A stretch of 41,760 bases of DNA from Bryobacteraceae bacterium (GTDB lineage: Bacteria; Acidobacteriota; Terriglobia; Bryobacterales; Bryobacteraceae). Both the position numbers and the translations under genes were made by a program. Below the pieces are notes generated by a model. It was not told the origin of the DNA. It saw only the letters and a list, made by a program, of their open reading frames with translations, and did no database searches. The first letter of the stretch is position 1. The number at the start of each line of letters is the position of its first letter. The stretch covers positions 1-41,760 of the forward strand of contig JASHOO010000282.1 in the NCBI GenBank assembly GCA_030041035.1. Direction: 5' to 3'. This document shows, piece by piece, positions 1-7,604 of this stretch.

Positions 1-1109
1 AATCCGATTTTTTTGAGAAATGGGCGGGCCACTTTGCCAAGCTGATCAACACCCAGCAGAGGATCGATCTGCTCAATCAAAACCTGGGGCTGCTGCCGGT
101 ATTCCTCTCGGGCTTGATGACGGTTCTCATTCTGGGGGTGGGAGCCTTTCGCGTGATGAACGGCGCGTTGACCATCGGCCAGCTGATCGGTTTTCAGGCA
201 CTGATGGTCAGCTTTCTGCTGCCGGTGAACAGTCTGGTTTCGCTGGGATCCGTCATGCAACTGCTGGAAACCGACCTCTCCCGTTTGGACGATGTTCTGC
301 GAAATCCAGCGCAAGCGGAGCCGGGGTCGATCGCGCAGGTGACGGATTCCTGGCGTGGGGGCTACCGGCTGAGGGGGCGGGTGGAGCTGCGCAACGTCTC
401 GTTCGGCTACAACCCGCTGGGAGAGCCGCTGATTGAAGGACTTTCGGTGGTGGTAGAACCGGGGGAGCGAGTGGCGTTTGTAGGCGCCAGCGGGTCGGGC
501 AAATCCACGATCACGAAACTGATTGCAGGACTTTACGAGCCGGCCTCAGGCGAGATCCTGTTCGACGATTGCCCGCGCGCGCGCGTGCCACGCGAAGTTT
601 TGACGAACTCGCTGGCGATCGTGGAGCAGGATTTCTCGCTGTTCGAGGGGACGGTTTCGGAGAACATCACGCTGTGGGACGGCAGCATTTCTACCGAATC
701 CATCACGAACGCTTGCCGGGACGCGCTGGTCCACGATGTGATTGCCGCCATGCCGGGGAGCTACAACGCGAAGCTGCTCGAGGGCGCTCTGAACCTGAGC
801 GGCGGACAACGGCAACGGCTGGAGTTGGCGCGCGCGCTGGCGTTGAATCCGTCCGTTCTGATTCTGGACGAGGCTACCAGCGCGCTGGACGCCGAGACCG
901 AGCGGCTGATCGACCGGAATCTGCGCCGGCGGGGCTGCACCTGCCTGATTGCGGCACACCGGCTCAGCACGATTCGGGACTGTGACGAAATCATTGTGCT
1001 GGAGCGCGGGCGCGTTGCCGAGCGGGGCCGGCATGATGATTTGATACGGGCTCAGGGCGCATATGCGCGCCTGTTGGAGGCCGAGGGTCAAATGGAGGTG
1101 GTGCTTTGA
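1..1109 (+). CDS. NHLP/NHLM-type bacteriocin exporter, ABC permease/ATPase (C-terminal part)
   Basis: The 5' end lies outside the window; the first complete codon starts at base 3. About 368 residues remain: the end of an ABC transmembrane domain (hydrophobic stretches around bases 90-240) and a complete ATPase domain. The ATPase has Walker A 'GASGSGKST' (about 485-511), signature 'LSGGQRQRLELARAL', Walker B 'LILDEATSALD' and H-loop 'AHRLS'. The gene overlaps by four bases a second, longer ABC protein whose architecture fits the NHLM ABC2 subunit. By family knowledge the upstream partner is therefore probably the ABC1 subunit, whose missing N-terminus would carry a C39 leader peptidase that cuts the RiPP precursor during export. 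That peptidase is not visible here. A generic lipid or peptide exporter cannot be excluded from this fragment alone. Confidence 0.8.
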   Translation, partial: SDFFEKWAGHFAKLINTQQRIDLLNQNLGLLPVFLSGLMTVLILGVGAFRVMNGALTIGQLIGFQALMVSFLLPVNSLVSLGSVMQLLETDLSRLDDVLRNPAQAEPGSIAQVTDSWRGGYRLRGRVELRNVSFGYNPLGEPLIEGLSVVVEPGERVAFVGASGSGKSTITKLIAGLYEPASGEILFDDCPRARVPREVLTNSLAIVEQDFSLFEGTVSENITLWDGSISTESITNACRDALVHDVIAAMPGSYNAKLLEGALNLSGGQRQRLELARALALNPSVLILDEATSALDAETERLIDRNLRRRGCTCLIAAHRLSTIRDCDEIIVLERGRVAERGRHDDLIRAQGAYARLLEAEGQMEVVL

Positions 1110-3937
1110 GGGCCGGCGTGGAACAAGGCCCGCAAAGGCAGCCGGTGATTCTGGCCAGCGATGAACCGCTGGTTTTGTCCGGGAGCTTTCCCGCCTGGCA
1201 TGTAAAATCTGGCTCTCTCGCGCTGTTTGCCGTGGATACGGGAAATGGCGCGCACGGGCGGCGCCGGTTTTTGTTCACCGTTGCGCGAGACGAGATCCTG
1301 TTCGCGGCGGCGGAGGATCCCGAAGGCAGTCTCATTGCCGTTCCCACCGAGGAATCCATTGTGGAACCGCTGGAGACGAGCGAGCTGGTGACGCAGGTGG
1401 ACCTGGTCGAACGGTGGTGCACCAACGTGGCGCGGCTGCTCACGGTATTTGCGGTTCCGGAGGACGCTATACCCATGCCTGCCGCGGGGAACGCGGTCGC
1501 GGCAAAGGCGCTCTATTGGCTGGACCCTGAGCCTGGCTGGGTGCGCCTGGTTTCGGGCTCGGCGGCCGTGGCCGCCGACGGCGCGAACATTCCGGCAGGG
1601 TGGGTCGTCCCCATGGCGACCGGAATCTGGCTCGGTGCTTCTCAACCTTTCGAGGCAGAGCGCGTGGCGCGTGAGGCGGGCGCAGGGGAGTTGCGAATCG
1701 AGACGATGATGGCGCTCTCCGGAGCGCTTCTCGGAGCAACGCGGGAGATCGAACGGCGGACCGAATCCGAGGCGAAATTACGATTGGATGAGCGGCGGCA
1801 ACTGGAGGGGCGTATGGCGGCGGCGACTCTGGTGGACCTGGCCGGCGCCAGGAAACGGCCGAGCGCGCTCGCTGAATCACCTTTGCTCGCGGCGGCGCGC
1901 GTGGTGGCCGAGAGCCTGGGACTCGAGGTGTCCGCGCCGGTGAATCCGAGTGCGCGCGAGCACCCGGTTGCGGCGATTGCGACCGCATCCGGTTTCCGCA
2001 CGCGCCGCGTGCTGCTGGTCTCAGACTGGTGGCGGCGGGACAACGGACCGCTGCTGGCTTACCGTCGTGAGGACAAATCCCCCGTAGCGCTGATCCCGGT
2101 GCGGCGCGCTTCGGGAGGAATTGGTTACGAGCTGATCGACCCGCTGGGCGGGCCTGCGACCGCGGTAGATCGCAAGACTGCCACCTCGCTGGATTCACGC
2201 GCCTTCAGCTTCTACCGGCGATTCGGCACGAGCACGGCATTACTGGATCTGGCGCAGTTCGCCCTCCGGCCCTACCAGCGCGACGTGGCCACGGTGGTGC
2301 TGGCGAGCGTCGCCGCCAGTCTACTGGGTATGGCAGTGCCCGCGGCCAATTCCGTTCTGTTCGGCCAGGCGATTCCGGACGCGGATCGCAGTCTGGCGTG
2401 GCAGGTCATTTTAGGGTTGACGGTTGCGTTCTTGGGGGCCGGCCTTTTCAATCTCGCCGAGTCCATGGCGATGGTGCGAATTCAGAGCGGGATGAGCATC
2501 GCTCTCCAGTGCGGGATCTGGGACCGGCTTTTGCGGCTCAGCCCCTCCTTCTTCCGAAAGTTCAGCGTAGGGGATCTGTGGGTACGGACCGACGCCGTGG
2601 ACAGAATCCGCCGCCAGCTCACGCTGGGCGCTCTCACCGCCATCTTTACCGGGATCGCTTCTCTGTTTAACGTGGCGCTGATGCTCTATTATTCTGCGCC
2701 GCTCGCCGCGATCGCCTGCATCGCCGGTCTGATCATTCTGGGGGCAACGGCTGTGACGGCCCGAAAGCTCTATGATCTGGAAGGCGAACAGCAGAAGCTC
2801 GAAGGATTCCTGTCCGGATTCGTGGTGCAGTTGGTCCACTCCGTGGGGAAGCTCCGGGTCGCGGGCGCGGAGCAGCGGGCGTTTGCACGGTGGGGAACTG
2901 CTTACGGCCACAAGCAAAAAATCACTTACCAAACCAGGCGCCTGCGCGACGGCATGCACGTCTTGAACACGACGCTGCCGCTGGCGGCGACGGCGGTGAC
3001 GCTGGCATGGGTCGCTCCAGGCGCTAACGGCACATCCCTTCCCGTCGCCATTTACCTCGCGTTCGCGGCCGCATTTGGCACATTCATGTCGGGCGTGGTG
3101 AACCTCAGCGAAACCATCGTGGGGTTAAGCGCCGCCACGATCTGGAAACGGGCCAAACCGATTCTGGAGGAAACACCGGAGGTTCATGATACAAAGTCAC
3201 ACCCCGGGCGGCTCTCAGGTCGGATCCGGTTCGAGCACGTGGATTTCCGGTATGGCAGCGCCGGGCCGGCCACGCTCGAAGACATCGAGATCGAGGTGCA
3301 TCCGGGTGAATGCGTGGCGCTGGTCGGCCCGTCGGGAAGCGGCAAGTCAACCATCTTGAACCTGCTGTTGCAATTCGAGCTGCCGTCATCGGGCGCGATT
3401 TACGTGGATGGGCAGGATCTGGCCAGTCTCGACGTATCCGCCGTGCGGCGCCAGTTCGGCGTGGTGAACCAGGACAGCAAACTGATCGCGCAGTCGATCT
3501 TCGAGAATATCGTCTGCGGCAGCCTTTGCACGTTGAATGACGCATGGGAGGCCGCACGCGCCGCCGCGGTGGGTGACGATATTGAAGCCATGCCCATGGG
3601 CATGCACACCATGGTATCCGAGGGCGGTTCCAACCTCTCGGGAGGTCAGCGGCAGCGCATTCTTATCGCGCGCGCGCTGGTGCAGAAACCGGCCGTTCTT
3701 ATCTTAGACGAGGCCACCAGCGCCCTGGACAACCGCACGCAGCGCTCGGTCACGGAGAGCCTTGGCCAGCTAAGAACGACGCGGATCATCGTGGCGCACC
3801 GTCTCAGCACCATTCGGAACGCCGACCGGATCTACGTCATCGACGCGGGGCGGGTGGTGCAGCATGGCACGTTCCAGGAGCTATCGGCCAACGCGGGACC
3901 ATTCCACGAACTGGTAAAGAAACAGATGGCCCGCTGA
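1106..3937 (+). CDS. NHLP/NHLM-type bacteriocin system ABC transporter, ATP-binding/permease subunit
   Basis: This 943-residue protein is much longer than a standard ABC half-transporter. Residues 1-370 form a soluble N-terminal region with no recognisable catalytic motif. Residues about 385-680 are an ABC exporter membrane domain, and 700-943 are an ATPase with Walker A 'GPSGSGKST' (near 740), signature 'LSGGQRQRI' (near 845), Walker B 'LILDEATSALD' and H-loop 'AHRLSTI'. The long N-terminal extension with an ABC exporter core fits NHLM_micro_ABC2 (TIGR03797), which acts with the upstream gene in exporting nitrile-hydratase-leader peptides. TTG at 1106 was chosen as the start because it overlaps the upstream stop (TTGA) and sits seven bases after GGAGG (1094-1098), indicating translational coupling. 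The substrate peptide and the HlyD-like subunit are not in the window. Confidence 0.82.
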   Translation: MRAGVEQGPQRQPVILASDEPLVLSGSFPAWHVKSGSLALFAVDTGNGAHGRRRFLFTVARDEILFAAAEDPEGSLIAVPTEESIVEPLETSELVTQVDLVERWCTNVARLLTVFAVPEDAIPMPAAGNAVAAKALYWLDPEPGWVRLVSGSAAVAADGANIPAGWVVPMATGIWLGASQPFEAERVAREAGAGELRIETMMALSGALLGATREIERRTESEAKLRLDERRQLEGRMAAATLVDLAGARKRPSALAESPLLAAARVVAESLGLEVSAPVNPSAREHPVAAIATASGFRTRRVLLVSDWWRRDNGPLLAYRREDKSPVALIPVRRASGGIGYELIDPLGGPATAVDRKTATSLDSRAFSFYRRFGTSTALLDLAQFALRPYQRDVATVVLASVAASLLGMAVPAANSVLFGQAIPDADRSLAWQVILGLTVAFLGAGLFNLAESMAMVRIQSGMSIALQCGIWDRLLRLSPSFFRKFSVGDLWVRTDAVDRIRRQLTLGALTAIFTGIASLFNVALMLYYSAPLAAIACIAGLIILGATAVTARKLYDLEGEQQKLEGFLSGFVVQLVHSVGKLRVAGAEQRAFARWGTAYGHKQKITYQTRRLRDGMHVLNTTLPLAATAVTLAWVAPGANGTSLPVAIYLAFAAAFGTFMSGVVNLSETIVGLSAATIWKRAKPILEETPEVHDTKSHPGRLSGRIRFEHVDFRYGSAGPATLEDIEIEVHPGECVALVGPSGSGKSTILNLLLQFELPSSGAIYVDGQDLASLDVSAVRRQFGVVNQDSKLIAQSIFENIVCGSLCTLNDAWEAARAAAVGDDIEAMPMGMHTMVSEGGSNLSGGQRQRILIARALVQKPAVLILDEATSALDNRTQRSVTESLGQLRTTRIIVAHRLSTIRNADRIYVIDAGRVVQHGTFQELSANAGPFHELVKKQMAR

Positions 3938-3965
3938 GCGGGGCCGTAGTATACTTCCCAGACGC

Positions 3966-4736
3966 TTGAAAGTCCGACTCCTACCGAGTTCCATCGCCGC
4001 CGATGCGCAGCGCCAGTTCCTCACCACCCTTCTGGTGGATGATGCAGTCGCCATCGATGCCGGCAGCCTGGGCTTCGCTCTCACCTCCGAAGAAATGCGC
4101 CGTATCGGGCATATCCTGATCACTCACGCGCACGCGGATCATACGGCATCGCTGCCCATTTTTGTCTCGGAAGTCTTCCCCACCTTAACCGCACCGGTCA
4201 TCGTCCACGCCACTCCGCCGGTGGTTGACGCGCTGCGGCGCTTTGTCTTCAATGGCGAGATTTGGCCGGATTTTGCCCAGATCCCGCTTCTGAACGGTCG
4301 CGGTCCGGCGCTGGAATTCTGTCCCATGGAGCCTGGAAAGACCTTCGGGATCGGAAATTTTCAGGTGACTCCGATCAGCGTGAATCACCTGGTTCCCACG
4401 GTGGGTGTGGTTGTCGAAGACCAGCAAACCGGATTTGTATTTACCTCAGACACCTACGTGACGGACGAAATCTGGGCGGCCGCCAACCGATCGGAGCGCA
4501 TCAAAACTGTGTTCGTCGATGTGTCCTACCCGAACGAAATGGAAAATCTAGCCGTGGCCAGCAAGCATTTCACACCGTGCTCATTGGCCGGCGATCTGAA
4601 GAAGCTGACGCGCGACGTTCCCGTCCGCGTCGTTCACATCAAGCCTTCCCACCGCGATGCTGTGCTGGCGCAGCTCTCCGAGTTAAGAGACCCGCGCATT
4701 TCGGCCGTGGAGATTGGCCATACCTACGAGTGGTGA
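3966..4736 (+). CDS. MBL-fold class II 3',5'-cyclic-nucleotide phosphodiesterase-like protein
   Basis: This is a metallo-beta-lactamase-fold hydrolase of 256 residues. The metal-binding signature 'THAHADH' is near residue 57, followed by 'SLPIFVSEVFP', further metal-ligand candidates at 'VNHLVP' and 'FTSDTYVTDEIW', and a late 'VVHIKPSHRD' and 'IGHTYEW'. The N-terminus 'LTTLLVDDAVAIDAGSLGF' and the whole layout match class II cAMP phosphodiesterases (CpdA-like PF02112), which cleave cAMP/cGMP to the 5'-nucleotide. It converges on an FHA-cyclase gene 48 bases away, so a synthesis/degradation pair is likely. The start is TTG at 3966 without a clear ribosome binding site, 28 bases after the exporter gene. 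Substrate preference cannot be read from the sequence, and another MBL phosphodiesterase activity is possible. Confidence 0.78.
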   Translation: MKVRLLPSSIAADAQRQFLTTLLVDDAVAIDAGSLGFALTSEEMRRIGHILITHAHADHTASLPIFVSEVFPTLTAPVIVHATPPVVDALRRFVFNGEIWPDFAQIPLLNGRGPALEFCPMEPGKTFGIGNFQVTPISVNHLVPTVGVVVEDQQTGFVFTSDTYVTDEIWAAANRSERIKTVFVDVSYPNEMENLAVASKHFTPCSLAGDLKKLTRDVPVRVVHIKPSHRDAVLAQLSELRDPRISAVEIGHTYEW

Positions 4737-4756
4737 AGGGAGCAGAAGTTTTCATT

Positions 4757-4786
4757 ACCGCGGGGCTTCGACGCTGCGGTTTTCTT
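4757..4786 (+). terminator. Possible intrinsic terminator for the phosphodiesterase gene
   Basis: ACCGC at 4757-4761 pairs with GCGGT at 4776-4780. Two further inner pairs (one G-T) give a seven-base-pair stem with a ten-base loop, followed directly by TTTCTT. It lies between the convergent phosphodiesterase and cyclase genes, and the T-rich run touches the cyclase stop codon. The stem is short, so efficiency is uncertain. There is no T-run on the minus strand side. Confidence 0.4.
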
Positions 4787-5771
4787 AGATAGCGCGAGCG
4801 AGAAACTCGCTCAGCGCCGCGAAGGAGATATACCAGGCTTTGACGGGCAGGTCATAGCCCTTTAGGTTGGCCTCGGCGGCGCGGAAGTGTGCGGCTACAG
4901 ACGGAAGCAGGCGCAAGTACTCGAACGTGGAGTCTCCCAACACGAGGTCCGTGCGCAGTTCCTTGGATGCCGATTCCAGGCGGAAAGCCACGTTCACGCT
5001 GTCACCAATCGCGGTATAGTCGCTGGCGCTTCCGACGCCCGTGTTACCCAACGTAGCCACGCCGGTGTTGACGCCCACGCCGATTCGCACCGGCTCCGCC
5101 AGGCCAAGAGAATGGTGCAGCGTGCCCGTGACCCGTGCGATCTCCGCCACAGCACGCAGTATGCGCAGGATGTCGGCGTCTTCTTTGCCCCGGGCGCTGT
5201 GCGTCCAGATGGCCATCACGGCATCGCCGATGTGCTTCGGCGCCATACCGCCTGAATCGTGGATGATGCGATCGGCCTCGGCAAACCAGGTGCTGACCAG
5301 GCGGCTCAGCAGCCCGGCGTCGATCTTCTGAGCGAGTACGGTGAATCCCCGGATATCGACAACCAATACGGAGACGTTGACGCGCTTGAACAAGGCCACG
5401 GTTTCCCCGCGCGCCGGCGCATCGGAAGAAATGCCGGCCGCAGCTTTGGCCGCGGCAGCTTGCGCAGGGTTGTGGAAGCGCAACTTTGCTTCTCCAAACG
5501 ACAGCACATCGCCATCGCGCAGAGCCACCGGAGCCGTAAGGCGGCGGCCGTTCACGAACGATCCGTTACGGCTACCCATGTCGATGAGGTAGAACTCGCC
5601 ATCCTCCAACTGCTGGATCATGGCGTGATTCCTGGACACCATGTCATCCGACAAGACAACCATATTCTGCTCGGTGCGGCCTATCTTCCAAGCATTGCCG
5701 GAGTTCAGGGGAATCTCACGTCCGTCTTCGCTCTCAAACTTCAGGAAGGGCGGTGATAGTAGTTCAGCCAT
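4785..5771 (-). CDS. FHA domain - class III adenylate/guanylate cyclase
   Basis: The protein has 328 residues. Residues 10-100 form a forkhead-associated phosphothreonine-binding domain ('WKIGRTEQN', 'SRNHAMI', 'GSRNGSFVNG'). A short Ala-rich linker leads to a class III nucleotide cyclase homology domain at about 130-300. The catalytic set is complete: metal-binding D139 ('VVDIRGFT') and D183 ('HIGDAV'), K179 for purine recognition, T253 at the second purine position ('DYTAIGD'), and N260/R264 ('VNVAFR') for transition-state contact. The K/T pair resembles cyanobacterial CyaB1-type adenylate cyclases, so cAMP is the likely product. There is no membrane segment. The FHA domain suggests control by Ser/Thr phosphorylation. 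It faces the cyclic-nucleotide phosphodiesterase gene. Confidence 0.9.
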   Translation of the reverse strand: MAELLSPPFLKFESEDGREIPLNSGNAWKIGRTEQNMVVLSDDMVSRNHAMIQQLEDGEFYLIDMGSRNGSFVNGRRLTAPVALRDGDVLSFGEAKLRFHNPAQAAAAKAAAGISSDAPARGETVALFKRVNVSVLVVDIRGFTVLAQKIDAGLLSRLVSTWFAEADRIIHDSGGMAPKHIGDAVMAIWTHSARGKEDADILRILRAVAEIARVTGTLHHSLGLAEPVRIGVGVNTGVATLGNTGVGSASDYTAIGDSVNVAFRLESASKELRTDLVLGDSTFEYLRLLPSVAAHFRAAEANLKGYDLPVKAWYISFAALSEFLARAI

Positions 5772-6062
5772 GCGATTCTGAAATATTATCTCGACCGAAG
5801 GCCGAAAACATCCTGGCCATGTTCGGTCACCTGGCAGTTGAACATGGCCGAGTCCCAGCGGGCTTGAAGGGTTTTCGGTACGGAACCATCCATTCCGGGG
5901 CCGGGATCACTTAAAACAGGGCTTCAAATACCCTGACGACAGTAGCCTCCAGCAGCGCTTCGCTTCGTCTTATTCAGTGAAAGACAATTTGATGCGTGAT
6001 TGCCGGCGGGGCAAGCCGGAATTGTGCCCGCTGCCGGCGCTAAAGGGAGGAACTCAACAGCC
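5772..6062. promoter_or_regulatory. Divergent intergenic region with nested inverted repeats
   Basis: This 291-base gap separates the cyclase gene (minus) from the small exported-protein gene (plus); I see no coding sequence in it. It holds GACCGAA/TTCGGTC (5793-5799 with 5822-5828, extended by GGCC 5800-5803 with 5815-5818). It also holds a perfect ten-base repeat GGCCATGTTC (5815-5824) / GAACATGGCC (5840-5849), a small CAGGG/CCCTG hairpin (5917-5935), and a GC-rich hairpin at 6002-6038. Promoters for both genes must lie here, but no hexamer pair stands out. Confidence 0.5.
6002..6038 (+). promoter_or_regulatory. GC-rich leader hairpin before the small exported protein
   Basis: GCCGGC (6002-6007) pairs with GCCGGC (6033-6038), and GGGCA (6009-6013) pairs with TGCCC (6025-6029), around an 11-base loop and a small internal loop. 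It ends six bases before the ribosome binding site GGGAGG (6045-6050), so it would sit in the mRNA leader and could stabilise the transcript or modulate translation. Confidence 0.45.
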
Positions 6063-6389
6063 ATGATGAACAAGATAAACAAATGGATACTCTTGCTTAC
6101 CCTGATTGGCGTCCCGATTGCCAGTGCGAAGTCGTATACGGTAACGATCGCGACGCCCAGTGTTGTGCACAACGTAAAGCTGAATCCGGGGGACTACCGG
6201 GTGAAGCTGGATGGATCGAATGCGATCTTCACCGATGCAAGCGGGAACCACTACACGGCCCCGGTCAGCGTGAAACAGGAACAGAAAAAGAGTGACGACA
6301 CCGAGGTGGAGACTACGAACGTAGCAGGCCTGGACCACATTAGTGAGATTCGATTGAGCGGAACCAGAATGGCGCTCGAGTTCAATTAG
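6063..6389 (+). CDS. Small exported protein (acidobacterial beta-rich family), function unknown
   Basis: This is a 108-residue secreted protein. ATG at 6063 (or the adjacent 6066) is chosen because GGGAGG stands 12 bases upstream and the encoded N-terminus is a textbook signal peptide: a short basic region, a hydrophobic core 'WILLLTLIGVP' and cleavage after 'ASA'. The mature part, beginning 'KSYTVTIATPSVV', is short beta-strand-like sequence ('LNPGDYRVKLDG', 'APVSVKQEQKKS', 'EIRLSGTRMALEF') without cysteines. Similar small exported proteins are frequent in acidobacteria, in my recollection, but I know of no assigned function. It stands alone, with a 5' leader hairpin and a convergent downstream neighbour. 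A periplasmic or surface location is inferred. Confidence 0.8.
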   Translation: MMNKINKWILLLTLIGVPIASAKSYTVTIATPSVVHNVKLNPGDYRVKLDGSNAIFTDASGNHYTAPVSVKQEQKKSDDTEVETTNVAGLDHISEIRLSGTRMALEFN

Positions 6390-6404
6390 CGGCGGGAAAA
6401 CGGT

Positions 6405-7034
6405 CTACTTTTTAGCCAGCCAGGCGATCACTTCTTCGGCGTGCCTATCGGGCGGAAAAACGGGGTAGAAGACCTTCTCGATTTTGCCATCCGCGAGGAT
6501 CAGTGAGAGGCGCTTGAGCAAGCGCACGCCGTCGAATTCAAAGGTGGGGAGGCGCAAGGCGTTGGTCAAACGGAAATCGGCATCGCTGAGGATCTCGAAC
6601 GGCAGATGCAGGCGTTCGACTGCTTCCCTCTGGTACTCGGTGGTCTGAGTGCTCAGACCGAAAACGCGCACGTGCAGGGTCTGTAAAGCGGAGTAATGAT
6701 CGCGGAACCCACAGCTTTCAGGCGTACAGCCGCGCGCGCCGGGTATATCGTCCCAGCCCTTGGGAACCGGCTGACCCGGAGCACCCGTTCGCGGATAGCA
6801 ATAGATTACAGTGCGCTCGCGCGCCAGATCCGCCAAATTGACGCGGCGGTTGGCCGTCGAGGACAGGGTAATGGCCGGGACTCGCATTCCAGTCAGGTGA
6901 CGTGCCGCGCCGTCGTCTTTGGGAACAGGAAGGTTAGGCGGCAGGTTATAGAAGGCGTCTTTCGGCACGGACTGATCCTTTTGCGCGGCAAGACGGGCGG
7001 CGCCGATGATGGCAAGCAGAGAACGACGCGTCAT
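6405..7034 (-). CDS. PrxQ/BCP-like peroxiredoxin with N-terminal export signal
   Basis: The protein has 209 residues and a thioredoxin-fold AhpC/TSA domain. The peroxidatic/resolving pair lies in 'GARGCTPESCGFRD', with the two cysteines five positions apart as in PrxQ/BCP thiol peroxidases, which reduce hydroperoxides using thioredoxin. Compared with ordinary PrxQ there are extra residues between the 'YCYPRTG' strand and the catalytic loop. The N-terminus 'MTRRSLLAIIGAARLAAQ' resembles a signal peptide with an Arg pair, suggesting periplasmic action. ATG at 7034 is preferred over a TTG 18 bases upstream because it starts directly at this signal; neither has a good ribosome binding site. It converges on the small exported-protein gene. 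The family is clear, but the export is an inference. Confidence 0.8.
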   Translation of the reverse strand: MTRRSLLAIIGAARLAAQKDQSVPKDAFYNLPPNLPVPKDDGAARHLTGMRVPAITLSSTANRRVNLADLARERTVIYCYPRTGAPGQPVPKGWDDIPGARGCTPESCGFRDHYSALQTLHVRVFGLSTQTTEYQREAVERLHLPFEILSDADFRLTNALRLPTFEFDGVRLLKRLSLILADGKIEKVFYPVFPPDRHAEEVIAWLAKK

Positions 7035-7176
7035 AGGAAAAAACCAAAACAAGATGGTAACGCACCTGACACAGGCGCGCCAGCTAAGCCACCCCGAAAC
7101 TAACAGCCTTGAGGCAAAACGTCAGGTGGTTGTGCGCAACATAACATCGAACCCAACTTCTAGTAGAGGTCGCGCC

Positions 7177-7569
7177 TCAGCCACCCAAGCTTGGCTTCCA
7201 TCGATGCGGAAGAAGCTCACGCAGCCGAGCCTCCTCGTCAACTCCAAGCACCACCCACGTACCCTCGTTGCGGCCGTCTATCTGCCAGAGCAGCTCGCGG
7301 CACCGGCCGCACGGGGCTAATACAGCACCGTCCTCATTCACTGCGACAATCATCCTCACCGTGGACTCATGGGCTTTGAGCATTTCGGCCACGGCTGCGT
7401 GCTCGGCGCAGAACCCAATGCCGCATTCCGCATCTACGCAGACTCCGGTATACACGTTTCCCGACGCTGTGACCAGAGCTGCCGCAACGCTCGCCGCCGT
7501 GCAATCTTCGCTGGGGCTAAATGGACGTGCGAGCGATGCGGCGAGTTCGATCAGCTCGTTCCGATTCAT
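7177..7569 (-). CDS. cdd: Cytidine deaminase
   Basis: The 130-residue length is typical of tetrameric cytidine deaminases, which convert (deoxy)cytidine to (deoxy)uridine in pyrimidine salvage. The zinc site is complete: C54 with the proton-shuttling E56 in 'CAEHAAV', and C87/C90 in 'PCGRCREL'. The N-terminal helix 'NELIELAASLA' and the 'SGNVYTGVCVDA' strand also fit. A blasticidin-S-deaminase-like specificity cannot be excluded, because the region between the substrate strand and CAE is short and divergent. It is a single gene on the minus strand, 35 bases after phhA, so the two could share a transcript. ATG at 7569 is the only reasonable start. Confidence 0.88.
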   Translation of the reverse strand: MNRNELIELAASLARPFSPSEDCTAASVAAALVTASGNVYTGVCVDAECGIGFCAEHAAVAEMLKAHESTVRMIVAVNEDGAVLAPCGRCRELLWQIDGRNEGTWVVLGVDEEARLRELLPHRWKPSLGG

Positions 7570-7604
7570 GTCAGATAAAGGATACTTGGTTTCAGGAAAG
7601 CCCG

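Noticed and set aside
7063-7128. CACCTGAC / GTCAGGTG inverted repeat upstream of the peroxiredoxin
   Set aside because: The stem is eight bases with a 50-base loop and no T-run or promoter relation; expected by chance in a region this size.
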